Source of the DNA: Gemmata palustris
GTDB lineage: Bacteria > Planctomycetota > Planctomycetia > Gemmatales > Gemmataceae
NCBI RefSeq assembly: GCF_017939745.1
Contig: NZ_JAGKQQ010000001.1
Span: forward strand, 682,001-746,000
Direction of reading: 5' to 3'
DNA: 64,000 bases
Shown here: piece by piece, positions 43,703 through 52,592 of the stretch
Position numbering within the stretch: position 1 is the stretch's first letter
How the letters are laid out: every line of letters starts with the position of its first letter
Notes under the pieces: generated by a model
What the model saw: the letters and a program-made list of their open reading frames with translations, nothing else
What the model was told of the DNA's origin: nothing
Database searches by the model: none
Program-made: the position numbers and the translations under genes

Positions 43703-44547
43703 TCACTTTTTCGGCAGCGGGCGGGCGTAAACCGCGAGGTGGCTCGCCGCGACCCGCTCCGTTCCGTTCCGGGTTTGTTCGCGTGGATCGGGCGGTTCAC
43801 GACAGTCGGCACCCCGTCCGCGCCTTCCACCACGAGCGCGGTCGTCCCGCCGCCGTCGAGGTTGATTCCCTCCGTGCAGCCGAGCGCCTTGAGCCATTCG
43901 CCGACCTCGCTCGTCATCGCGCCGTCGCTGAACTCTTTCTGGCGCCCGTCGATCACGAGGAAGATGAGTGTTTTGCCGTCCGCGGTAACGCCCGCGGCGG
44001 TGCGCGGGTGGATCGATTTGTCGCCCGTAATTACTTCACCCTTCTTTAGAACGATGTGGAACCCGCCGACCGCGTTCTCGATCCCTTCAAAGTTGAACGG
44101 CGGGGCCGCGATCGTTGCCTTGTTGTCCTTCGTGAGCAACAGGGCGGGCAATTTCTGCTGACCGGGCGAAACCAACTTCCCGCGGCTGACCTGAACTCCG
44201 ACCACGTCCTGTTCCTTCTCCTCGTCCTTGTGGATCGGCGCGAACGGCGCGGCGTTGATCGCGAGTTGCAGCTTGTGCCGCTTCAGGAACGTGCTGGTCT
44301 TCAGCCCATCTGTTTCGCCGGGCCGGTCCCCGTTGCCGGGCGTGGCCAGAAACTCGATCCCGGGCGCGGTGAGATCGATGCGGACCGCGTGCCCCTTCAT
44401 CAGCCGGGGCTTTTCGGCGGCCAAATCGGTCTGCTCGACTCCAACGAAGAGCGGCTTCCACGAAGGCGGGTTCGCGAACGGCTCGTCGGCGCCCGCAGAA
44501 AAGCCGGCAGCGCCAATTAGAAACGCCGCCAAAAGGACGGATCGCAT
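43703..44547 (-). pseudogene. Phosphodiester glycosidase (NAGPA-like) gene, frameshifted near its 3' end
   Basis: An exported protein of about 280 residues of the phosphodiester-glycosidase family (PF09992 type). It has a signal peptide at ATG 44547 (MRSVLLAAFLIGAAGFSA), AINAAPF, VSRGKLVSPG, HPRTAAGVTADGKTLIFLV and the family signature INLDGGGTTALVVEG ... NRPIH. After NKPGTER the original frame runs on without homology to 43345, while the neighbouring frame gives VAASHLAVYARPLPKK, a typical family ending at 43703. The switch coincides with a tandem GTTCC duplication at 43761-43770: removing one 5-nt copy restores the reading frame exactly. Confidence 0.75.
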
Positions 44548-44657
44548 TTCTCGGTCTCGTGTGCTCAAGACGTAACAGGGTTCGACGGTTATGATACCTT
44601 CCCCGTTCCTTTTGAAACGAACTCAGAGGGAACTCACAGAGCCTTCACGGACCCGTC

Positions 44658-45971
44658 ATGGACCACTTCGATTACCGCGACCGCACGCTGTTCTGCGAGG
44701 ACGTTCCCGTTCCCGAGTTGGCCGAGAAGTACGGCACGCCGCTGTACGTGTACTCACAGGCCACACTCCTCGACCGCTTGAAAGAAGTGCAGACCGCGTT
44801 CGCGGAAGCCGCCCCGGTCATCTGTTACAGCGTGAAGGCCAACGGGAACCTTAGTATCGGCCGGCTCATGGGCCAGAACGGGGCCGGGTTCGATGTCACG
44901 TCCCAGGGCGAGTTCCAGCGCGCCCTCAAAGCGGGACCGGCCGGGTCGAAGATCGTGTTCGCGGGCGTGGGGAAGTCCGACGCCGAGATCGAGTTCGCCC
45001 TGAAGAACAACGTGTTCCTCTTCGACGTGGAGAGCGAGCAGGAACTGCACACCATTGGTGCGGTCGCTCAGAAGCTCGGCGTGAAGGCCCCCGTCGCGCT
45101 CCGCGTGAACCCCGACCTGCCGCCGAAGACGCACGTTAAAACCGACACGTCCGTCAAGGGCGTCAAGTTCGGCCTCGACATCGAAACCATCGTGGACGTC
45201 GCGAAGGGCGTGGTCGGGCACCCGGGGCTCGCCGTGGTCGGGCTGCACATGCACCTCGGCTCGCCCATTCTGAAGGCCGAGCCGTACCGCATGGGCGCCG
45301 AGAAGGGCGTGGCGCTCATCAAGCAGTTCCGCGCTCAGGGTCACGACATCAAGTACCTGAACATGGGCGGCGGGTTCGGGATCAATTACCGCAAGGACGA
45401 GGCCAAGCCCGCCAGCGCGTTCGCCGAGGTCATCATCCCCGCGGTGAAGGAATCGGGGTGCCAGCTCATCCTCGAACCGGGCCGCTTCATCGCCGGCAAC
45501 GCGGCGATCCTGCTCAGCCGGGTGGTGTTCACCAAGTCCACCGGCGGGAAGCACTACATCATTCAGGACGCGGCGATGAACGACCTCATCCGCCCCACGC
45601 TGTACGGCTCGTTCCACCGCGTGTGGCCGGTGAACCCGGCGACCGATGTCCCCGTGCGGCCCGATGTGAACGGCGACCCGGACGACCCGAACCCGTTCCG
45701 CTCCATGTCCGGCTGCTTCACGCAGGACGTGGTCGGGCCGGTGTGCGAGAGCGGAGACTACCTCGCGAAGGACCGGCCGCTACCGACCATGAAGCGCGGC
45801 GATCTGCTCGCGGTCTTCTCGGCCGGCGCTTACGGCATGGCGATGGCCTCGAACTACAATTCGCGCGTTCGGGCGGCCGAAGTCCTCGTTACAGGCCGCA
45901 CACATCGACTGATCCGCCGCCGCGAGACGTTCGCGGACCTCGTCGCGTGTGAAGAGGATTGCTTAACGTGA
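44658..45971 (+). CDS. lysA: Diaminopimelate decarboxylase
   Basis: A 437-residue PLP enzyme converting meso-diaminopimelate to lysine. It has the Schiff-base lysine in CYSVKANGN (Lys59), the HMHLGSPI loop, the glycine-rich NMGGGFGINY, EPGRFIAGNA for phosphate binding and the active-site GPVCESGD motif contributed across the dimer. Length is normal for the family. Likely transcribed alone; a strong hairpin follows at 46125. Confidence 0.96.
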   Translation: MDHFDYRDRTLFCEDVPVPELAEKYGTPLYVYSQATLLDRLKEVQTAFAEAAPVICYSVKANGNLSIGRLMGQNGAGFDVTSQGEFQRALKAGPAGSKIVFAGVGKSDAEIEFALKNNVFLFDVESEQELHTIGAVAQKLGVKAPVALRVNPDLPPKTHVKTDTSVKGVKFGLDIETIVDVAKGVVGHPGLAVVGLHMHLGSPILKAEPYRMGAEKGVALIKQFRAQGHDIKYLNMGGGFGINYRKDEAKPASAFAEVIIPAVKESGCQLILEPGRFIAGNAAILLSRVVFTKSTGGKHYIIQDAAMNDLIRPTLYGSFHRVWPVNPATDVPVRPDVNGDPDDPNPFRSMSGCFTQDVVGPVCESGDYLAKDRPLPTMKRGDLLAVFSAGAYGMAMASNYNSRVRAAEVLVTGRTHRLIRRRETFADLVACEEDCLT

Positions 45972-46124
45972 CGGGCGCTTCCAGAATGCACATCAGATGA
46001 TCCCGGTCTGCGCAGGCGCGGTGATTCGGACGTGTGTTGGCCCTCTCACGTGAACAGCGTGTGGCGGTGTAACCGGTCCGAAAGCTCGTGAATTGTGCCC
46101 CGCCGACCGAGGTTACCCACTTTA

Positions 46125-46160
46125 CCACACCTTTTACGCCGGTTAGCGTGAAAGGTGTGG
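46125..46160 (+). terminator. Intrinsic terminator after lysA
   Basis: CCACACCTTTTACGC/GCGTGAAAGGTGTGG (14 of 15 paired) with a 6-nt loop, followed by TTCTGTTGTT. Confidence 0.75.
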
Positions 46161-46214
46161 TTCTGTTGTTGCCATCAGTTCTTACTCGCGCCCGACCGCT
46201 TGAGGAGACACCCG

Positions 46215-49154
46215 GTGAGAACCGCTTCGTTCCTCGCACTCGCCTTGGTTCTCGCGCTGGTGCTCGACGGGCGCGCGGTCGCGCAGCCCAAAGGCCCAGT
46301 GCTCAAACCGCTCGAACTCTACGAGCGGTTCCGCACCACGATGGACGAAGGGAAGTTCGACGTCGCGGGGATTTTCCTCGACGAGTTTCTCAAGAGCAAC
46401 CCGACCGACGCGGACCTCCTCGAAATCGAGCGCAAGTACGGGACGACCGTGTTCCAGACGCTCCGAACCGTGCCCAAATACTCCGACGACCCCGCGACCG
46501 AGAAGAAGATCCGGGCCAACATCGAAGAACTGAACAAGCGCGGGCAGGCGGTCGCCACCAAGCAGCTCTACTCTAAAGAGCGCGTCTTCAAGTACATCAA
46601 CAACCTGGGCAAGACTTACGAAGAGAAGGTGTTCGCCCAGCAAGAGTTGAAGCGCACGGGCGACTACGCGATCCCGTTCCTGGTGGACGCGATCCGCACC
46701 AACCCCGGTCCGGACCTGTACACCGGCATCCTCGAGACCATTCCGGTCCTCGAGGGTGCAACGATGGCCGGATGGGTCGCGGCCCTCGACGGGCTCGCCC
46801 CGGACCGGCAGTACGGCGTGCTCACCGAAATGGCCAAGCGCCGCGACGTGCTGAGCCTGCTCCAGGTCGCGCAAACGGACTTCACGCCGCACCTGTGGCG
46901 CATCCTGTCGCGGCCCCGGTCCGCGAACCCGACGCTGTACGATCTCGCGGAACAACTCGTCAACAAGATCGTCCCGGGCACCAAAGCGGACACGAAGCGC
47001 CCGGAAGCGGAACTCACCGCGCTCGCCCGCAAGTTCTACGACCACAAGGCGCGCTACTCGGGCGCGCGAACGAACTCCGATGGCACCCCGGCGCGGGTGC
47101 CACTTTGGGTGATCGTTCAGCGCGGCGCGGTGCCGGAACTCACCAAGTTGCCGGAAGTCCCCATCGGCCAAGCGGAAGAGTATTTCGGGCTGCGGTACGC
47201 GCGCTGGGCGCTGGACGCGAAGCCCGACTACGCCCCCGCTCAGGGGTTGGTACTGGCGCTCGCGTCCGAACGCGCCGTGGAACGGGCGAAGGGGGGCAAC
47301 CTCGCGGTCGCGGAACCGGCCGCGTACAAACTGCTCGCCGATGCCCCCTCACAGGTACTCATTGAACTGCTCTCGAACGGGCTGACCGAGAAGCGCACGG
47401 CACTCGTGCTCGCGATGGTTCAGGTGCTGGGCGACCGGGCCGACCGCGAGGCCGCGACCGCGCCCGCCGGGGCCGGGAACAAGCCCTCGCTCCTCGTCCG
47501 TGCATTGGGCTACCCGGACCACGCGGTCCAGTTCGCGGCGGCCACCGCGCTGCTCCGTTCGCCGGTTCCAGTCCCGGCCGCGACGAAACCCGCCATTGTT
47601 GAAGCACTGCGACGTGCGGCCGCGACCGACCCAGGGAAAGTGGGCGAGTCGAAGGGCACCGTGCTGATGGCCGATTCCAGCAAGTTCCGGGCTGATGCTA
47701 ATACTGTCCTCCTGCGAGGCTTGGGCTACGAGGTGGAACACTTCACCACCGGGCGCGACCTGATCCGGCGGATCGCCCGCGCCTCGGACTTCGACCTGAT
47801 CTTCATCGACCACCACACGCCGAACCCGGAACTGATCGATCTAGTGTCGCAGCTCGCGACCGACACCCGCACCGCCGCGCGGCCGACGTTCGTGATCGCG
47901 TCCGCGGACAAGCCGAAAGTGCCGACGTTCGACCAACTCCTGCTCCGCACCTCGGCCCTCATCGCCGCGACCGAGAACGACATCATCGCGATGCCGGCGC
48001 CGTTCGTGGTCGACCCGCGGTACACCGCGATCGAACAAGCCGACATGCGAAAGAAGAGCCAGGAGTCCCGTGACAAAGTGTTCCGCAGTGCCGCGGCCGT
48101 CCGCACGTCCCGCCTCCAGCGCGTCACGGACACGCTCCCGCTCACACTCACCGAGAGCCAGAAGCGGCTGATGGACCTCCGCATTCAGCTCATGACCTAC
48201 GCGATCCTGGCGGCCGAGTTCCCGATCTCGCCCGAATCCACACCGGAAACGGTCGCGGAACTCGAACGCATCCGCAAGCAGATCGACCTCCAACCGCCGT
48301 CCGCGGCGTATGGGACCACCCTGGCGACGCGGGATCTCATGAAGCTGATCGAGCGGTTCGAGTTGGACGTCGCGAAATCCAAGATCGCGCAGGAGCGCTA
48401 CGACTTCTTCCGCTCGCGGGTCGATTCCGAGGACGTCGGCATCACCTTTGAAACGTTCCGCGACCCGGCGATCGAGGCCCGCCTCGCGCGCACACTGAAG
48501 AGCTACCCCGCGGTGAAGATCATCCCGGAACCGTACTCGCGGCTCGCGCTCGAAGCGGAATTCAAAACGCTCTTCGCCGACCCGATGATGGTCCCGCGCG
48601 ACGCCGCCGTGAAAAAGGCCGATGCGCGGACCGCGATCGACTTCATCCGGCAAATGGCAGTCGGCGACCTGCCCGGCTACGAAATCAAAACGGTCGAAGG
48701 GGAACTCCGAGACGCGGTGGTCCTCAACCCCGACCCGGACCTCGCTTCCGCCGCGATCGATGCCCTGGAGCGCTTCAAATCGGCCACCGCGCAGCAGGCG
48801 CTGCTCCAACTCGCGACCAAGAAAATCGGTACCACCCCGATCGCTCTGCGCCGGAAAGCCGCCGACGCAGTGATTCGCCACGTTCGCACGAACGGCAACG
48901 CCGCGACGCCCGAACTGATCGCCGAGGTGACCGATCAGTCGAACGCGGACATCACCCCGGACGCCGAGCTTCGTGCCAAATTCTTGACGCTGAAGGGTAT
49001 GATCGCGTTTAAGGGTGAGGACTTCACCAACCAATTGAAGGGCTACAACCCGCCGATCGTCCCCGCGGAGCCGAAAAAGGAGCCCGAGAAGAAAGAACAG
49101 GAGCAAAAGGAACCTGAAAAGAAAGACCCCGACCAGAACCCACCCCCACAGTGA
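46215..49154 (+). CDS. Large exported helical-repeat protein with receiver-like segment
   Basis: A 979-residue protein. Signal peptide (VRTASFLALALVLALVLDG, cleavage near AVA), helical HEAT-like repeats through residues about 40-470 (ERTGDY-type pairs; ALGYPDHAVQFAAATALLRS), a segment at about 481-600 that follows the receiver-domain pattern (TVLMADSSKFRADANTVLLR, GYEVEHFTTGRDLIRRIA, DLIFIDHHTPNPELIDLVSQL, FVIASADKP; candidate Asp532), more helices, and a charged Pro/Lys/Glu tail. GTG 46215 follows GAGGAG by about 8 nt and begins the signal peptide. No catalytic domain recognised. Confidence 0.75.
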   Translation: MRTASFLALALVLALVLDGRAVAQPKGPVLKPLELYERFRTTMDEGKFDVAGIFLDEFLKSNPTDADLLEIERKYGTTVFQTLRTVPKYSDDPATEKKIRANIEELNKRGQAVATKQLYSKERVFKYINNLGKTYEEKVFAQQELKRTGDYAIPFLVDAIRTNPGPDLYTGILETIPVLEGATMAGWVAALDGLAPDRQYGVLTEMAKRRDVLSLLQVAQTDFTPHLWRILSRPRSANPTLYDLAEQLVNKIVPGTKADTKRPEAELTALARKFYDHKARYSGARTNSDGTPARVPLWVIVQRGAVPELTKLPEVPIGQAEEYFGLRYARWALDAKPDYAPAQGLVLALASERAVERAKGGNLAVAEPAAYKLLADAPSQVLIELLSNGLTEKRTALVLAMVQVLGDRADREAATAPAGAGNKPSLLVRALGYPDHAVQFAAATALLRSPVPVPAATKPAIVEALRRAAATDPGKVGESKGTVLMADSSKFRADANTVLLRGLGYEVEHFTTGRDLIRRIARASDFDLIFIDHHTPNPELIDLVSQLATDTRTAARPTFVIASADKPKVPTFDQLLLRTSALIAATENDIIAMPAPFVVDPRYTAIEQADMRKKSQESRDKVFRSAAAVRTSRLQRVTDTLPLTLTESQKRLMDLRIQLMTYAILAAEFPISPESTPETVAELERIRKQIDLQPPSAAYGTTLATRDLMKLIERFELDVAKSKIAQERYDFFRSRVDSEDVGITFETFRDPAIEARLARTLKSYPAVKIIPEPYSRLALEAEFKTLFADPMMVPRDAAVKKADARTAIDFIRQMAVGDLPGYEIKTVEGELRDAVVLNPDPDLASAAIDALERFKSATAQQALLQLATKKIGTTPIALRRKAADAVIRHVRTNGNAATPELIAEVTDQSNADITPDAELRAKFLTLKGMIAFKGEDFTNQLKGYNPPIVPAEPKKEPEKKEQEQKEPEKKDPDQNPPPQ

Positions 49155-49583
49155 CAAAAGAACACAGGCGGGAGCGCACAGGGCTTCCGCCCTGTGCTAC
49201 GAAAGTCGGCCCCTCCGGGGCGAAAACTAAAGCCGCCTTCGCCGCGGAGCCGGTGCTTTACACCAGGCCGCCAAACTCTCCTGGAACGAAGGCCAATACT
49301 CTCAATGCGTTTCCGCCCCGGAGGGGCCGACTTTTGTAGCACAGGGTGGAAGCCCTGTGCATCTTTGTGCGTCCTTTCTGCATAATGCAAATTACCCAGC
49401 TTCCCTATCCGGTCGCGAACACGTCACGCTCAAATTCTTTGAAAGCCTCTGCCCACTCCGGCGGGATATACTTTATTTGGCCGATCCCCGTGAATATTCT
49501 GGGGTCACTGCGCAAGCCCCACAGAACTCGGCGTTCGAGCAGTGAACCCGGCGGGACAGACCGGGACCGTGAGGAGTGAAACC
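49155..49583. other. Intergenic spacer holding a long inverted repeat
   Basis: 429 nt without a supportable gene. The left part is filled by the inverted repeat 49176-49360; the right part must contain the promoter of the TPR-like gene. Confidence 0.5.
49176..49360. repeat. 47-nt near-perfect inverted repeat
   Basis: Arms 49176-49222 and 49314-49360 are reverse complements with 45 of 47 matches, separated by 91 nt. Each arm starts with its own small hairpin (GCACAGGGC/GCCCTGTGC around TTCC). The size, symmetry and intergenic position suit a MITE-like element or a processed RNA structure; no target-site duplication is obvious. Confidence 0.75.
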
Positions 49584-50345
49584 ATGCCCCGCTCGACCGC
49601 CAGCAACCCGTCGAATCAACCGACCATCGAAGCCCTGATGATGCGCTTTCTCGCCAACCGCTCAGACGCCGCTTCTTCGGCAGTCGAGACGGGGGAGAGC
49701 GAGGTTGAACCGCACGAGGTCGCGGCCGGGTTCCGAGTAGACCCGCGGGCAGCATGGCTCGACGCAACTTCGCCGCTCACAATGGGGGGGAACGCCCCCG
49801 CCCCCGCGGGCCAGCTCCCGAACGAATGGGCCGCGCTCGTCGGCCAGCCGTCGTCCGCGTTCGCTCTGCCGATGGCGGCCGGGCACTTCCCGCAGCGGGT
49901 GAAAGACCTGCAACCGCTGCTCACGAAGTTCAGTCCGGCCGAACTGCGGCCGACCGGCACCCAGGGCGCGTCGCCCGCGTTTGCGGGGCTAAGGACCTGG
50001 ATCGCCAAGAACGGCCCGACGAACCCGCTCGTGGCCGCGGGCCTCGCACGAACGCTGGGCGATTTCGATATCGCCGCGAAGCTCCTCGCCGGTGCGACCG
50101 GCGCCGAGAACGAGAAGGCCGCGCTGCTGTGGCAGCGGGGCAAGTGTGCGGAAGCCCTCGCCGCGTGGGACGCGCTGCCGGAATCGGCCGCGGTGCTGTT
50201 CAACCGTGGGATGGGTCGGTTGTTCCTGGGCCAGATCGCCGACGCCCGCCTGCTGCTGCAAAAAGCGGTGGACGCGATCCCTGAAACGAGCGGCTGGCAC
50301 ACCCTCGCCCGGCTGTACCTCGCGGTCGCCGAGATCCACGGCTAA
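49584..50345 (+). CDS. TPR-like cytosolic protein
   Basis: A 253-residue protein without signal peptide. The C-terminal half carries TPR-like helix pairs (LARTLGDFDIAAKLLAGA; LLWQRGKCAEALAAWDAL; LFNRGMGRLFLGQIADARL; LQKAVDAIPETSGWHTLAR). The N-terminal half is Pro/Ala-rich and likely less ordered. GAGGAG lies about 8 nt before ATG 49584. Function unknown; presumably a protein-binding adaptor. Confidence 0.7.
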   Translation: MPRSTASNPSNQPTIEALMMRFLANRSDAASSAVETGESEVEPHEVAAGFRVDPRAAWLDATSPLTMGGNAPAPAGQLPNEWAALVGQPSSAFALPMAAGHFPQRVKDLQPLLTKFSPAELRPTGTQGASPAFAGLRTWIAKNGPTNPLVAAGLARTLGDFDIAAKLLAGATGAENEKAALLWQRGKCAEALAAWDALPESAAVLFNRGMGRLFLGQIADARLLLQKAVDAIPETSGWHTLARLYLAVAEIHG

Positions 50346-50369
50346 ATCACCGATAACGTCCGAAACACG

Positions 50370-50403
50370 CGCCCCGCGGCCGGAAGCTTCCGGCCGCGGG
50401 GCG
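50370..50403 (+). terminator. Perfect 34-nt palindrome terminator
   Basis: Arms CGCCCCGCGGCCGGAAG and its complement, 24 nt after the TPR-like gene. There is no T-tract directly after it. Confidence 0.6.
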
Positions 50404-50499
50404 TTGCGCGTTTAACTGCACACCGCGGAAGTTCCACGGCCGTTTCGCGCTATCCGAGAACCCGGCATCATCGCGGTGACACAAAATCGGGGGTAAGTG

Positions 50500-51105
50500 A
50501 TGACCGAAGAGGAATGGCTTGTTGCGACGAATGATCCGACGCCGATGCTAGACTTCCTGCGAGGTAAGTCGAGCGACCGGAAGTTGCGGCTGTTCGCCTG
50601 CGAGTGTGTTCGGAAGTATCGGGAAATCATGGGTCCAGGTCTGGACTTCCCTCTAGAGCGGATCGAACTCTGCGAGCGCTATGCGGACGGACTGGCGACC
50701 CACGAAGAATGGTGGACGGTGACACGGGAACAGGACCATTTCTATCCCTGGAAGGAGAACGACGCCTGGCTCGAAGCGACGAGAGCGGTCGAGGTAGCGG
50801 CATGGGCTACGGACGACAACGGCAGGCCGAGCGCCGACGCTAAACCGAAGATGATCTCCTTCGTTCGAGACATCTTCGGCAACCCCTTCTGTCCAGTCGC
50901 CGTTGATCCCTCTTGGCTCACGTCCGATGTCATCGCCCTTGCCACAGGAATTTACGTCGAACGCGCCTTTGACCGCCTTCCCATCCTGGCGGACGCCCTT
51001 CAGGACGCCGGGTGCGATAACGACGACATCCTGAATCACCTGCGAGGCGACGGGCCGCACGTCAAAGGGTGCTGGGCGTTGGACTTGGTGCTGGGCAAAT
51101 CGTAA
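50500..51105 (+). CDS. Planctomycete-type hypothetical protein
   Basis: A 201-residue soluble protein with the opening MTEEEWLVATNDPTPMLDFL and RGKSSDRKLRLFACECVRK, then ERAFDRLPILADALQDAGC and a C-terminal GPHVKGCWALDLVLGK. I recall this pattern as a multi-copy family of Gemmata genomes (memory, not a search result). The function is unknown; the conserved Cys pair in FACECVRK and the late HVKGCW motif are its hallmarks. Start ATG 50500 (a GTG precedes it directly). No strong ribosome-binding site. Confidence 0.75.
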   Translation: MTEEEWLVATNDPTPMLDFLRGKSSDRKLRLFACECVRKYREIMGPGLDFPLERIELCERYADGLATHEEWWTVTREQDHFYPWKENDAWLEATRAVEVAAWATDDNGRPSADAKPKMISFVRDIFGNPFCPVAVDPSWLTSDVIALATGIYVERAFDRLPILADALQDAGCDNDDILNHLRGDGPHVKGCWALDLVLGKS

Positions 51106-52043
51106 TGCAGGACGCAAAGTAGTGTTCGATGTGTACAAATTGTAATAAATTATACTTAGTTCACTATCTGAAGCGATATAATTCAGGTGGCGTCACCTGC
51201 GCATTTACGGGCGTCGGAACCGCGAGAGCACGCTCCGCCGGGGCAAAACCGGGTGGGGCCAAAATGTTAGCTGCGCTTCGAGGGAGAACGAGAATATCCA
51301 GTGATTTACTGTGCGCGGAGCGAGTCGGCACTCGCTGAGAATCGCACCCACGCGACGCTTCCGGGCTGAAATTGTTAGCGAATGTTAGCCCAAATGCCCG
51401 AGTGCGGGACGCGAACAGATGGCGCCTGGAGTGAACCCTGGAGTTCCAGACGTTCGGCAAGGCCTCATTCGTGGCTGTATAGATGTGGCATTATTAACGA
51501 GATTAATTTAGCACGAAATTGTACGATTGTAGTGACTGTGAGGTATCTTCGGTTTCATCGGACACCCCGACGGGACTGGCGACCTGGCCGAAGTGCGGGC
51601 TCCGTCGGTGCGAACCAACAGCTAAGGGCCAGTGCCGACGCGCACGGAGCCGGGTCTGGTTCACGGCCCGGTGCCGGACTAATGGCAACCTTGGAATCGA
51701 TTTTCTCGACCGGCTCGGACTAGTGTGGATATTCTAGTGAATCGACGTCATTTTTTGTTAATCTGCTTCGTGCAATAGGGATTCAAGAAGGCAATTCCCT
51801 TTATCCTTATTTTCTCACCGCCCGCGTCGTACAATGCTAATTCGCTCGGGAAGTGAGGCGCGACGAGCGCGCGGCGTCCGGCGCGCACCCGTGTCCACAC
51901 GTGATCGAATTCCACGCCCAGGTGATGACAGGCTCCGTCTCCCCCCGAAATCACCTTAAAAACGGCCCCATCCAGGGGTTTTGTCAGAAGCCGCAAGCGG
52001 TCTCTGTTACCCCGTGCCACCGACTCGTTCTTCTGAGAGTCCC
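51106..52043. other. Long AT-richer intergenic region with AATGTTAGC motifs
   Basis: 938 nt without a supportable gene; the short frames here are poorly coding-like. It includes AATGTTAGC at 51263-51271 and 51381-51389, ATTGTTAGC at 51371-51379, and AT-rich stretches near 51130-51180, 51480-51530 and 51735-51780. It may be a decayed gene or integration scar, but no recognisable remnant is left. Confidence 0.5.
51257..51389 (+). repeat. AATGTTAGC motif cluster 2
   Basis: Three plus-strand copies (two exact, one ATTGTTAGC). The 15-mer GGCCAAAATGTTAGC (51257-51271) is identical to 3191-3205. Confidence 0.5.
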
Positions 52044-52493
52044 ATGCAGCACCGTTATTTCGTCGGTCCCCTCCTCCTCGGCCTGTCCGTGTTCGTCGGG
52101 TGTTCCGGCAACGACAAGACTTCCGGGAGGGTGTCCATTACCGGAAGCGTCTCGCTCAAGGGTACTCCTCTTGCGGAAGGAGTGATCCAATTCGAGCCGT
52201 TGGAGAAGCAAAACACCTCCGCCTCGGTGGTCCTGGTCGGCGGTAATTACTCCATCAGCGCCGCGAACGGCCTCCAGCCGGGGATGTACTTGGTGCGCGT
52301 CTCGACCAACGAAGGGCAAAGCAAGCCGCTCGATCCGAACACCCCGCTCACGCCCAGCGGCAACAACCTCCCCGGCAGCCACAAGACCGAAGTGAAGAAA
52401 CCGACCATTCCCGCGGAATGGGGCGAAAAGTCGAAGCAACAGGTCGAAGTGAAGGCCGCAGGAACAAACAAGTTCGACTTTGAAATCAAGTGA
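52044..52493 (+). CDS. Small lipoprotein with carboxypeptidase-regulatory-like domain
   Basis: A 149-residue protein with a lipobox (VFVGC, Cys near residue 20), then a beta-sandwich of about 90 residues (ITGSVSLKGTPLAEGVIQFEP; ANGLQPGMYLVRVS) resembling the transthyretin-like regulatory domain of carboxypeptidases, a family very common in planctomycete lipoproteins. It lies 99 nt upstream of a DUF1559 gene on the same strand and is probably in one operon with it. Start ATG 52044. Confidence 0.8.
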   Translation: MQHRYFVGPLLLGLSVFVGCSGNDKTSGRVSITGSVSLKGTPLAEGVIQFEPLEKQNTSASVVLVGGNYSISAANGLQPGMYLVRVSTNEGQSKPLDPNTPLTPSGNNLPGSHKTEVKKPTIPAEWGEKSKQQVEVKAAGTNKFDFEIK

Positions 52494-52592
52494 TTCGTTC
52501 ACCGGCTCCCGGCCGGCCGCCGGGACGCGCGGCAAAGTGCGCCCACTCCCTTCCTCTCGCCTTCGTTTTCCCATTTTCCCCTGAGGTCCCCG

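Noticed and set aside
51164-51460. 98-residue minus-strand frame in the long spacer
   Set aside because: No plausible domain or ribosome-binding site, and low-quality composition; it spans repeated AATGTTAGC motifs.
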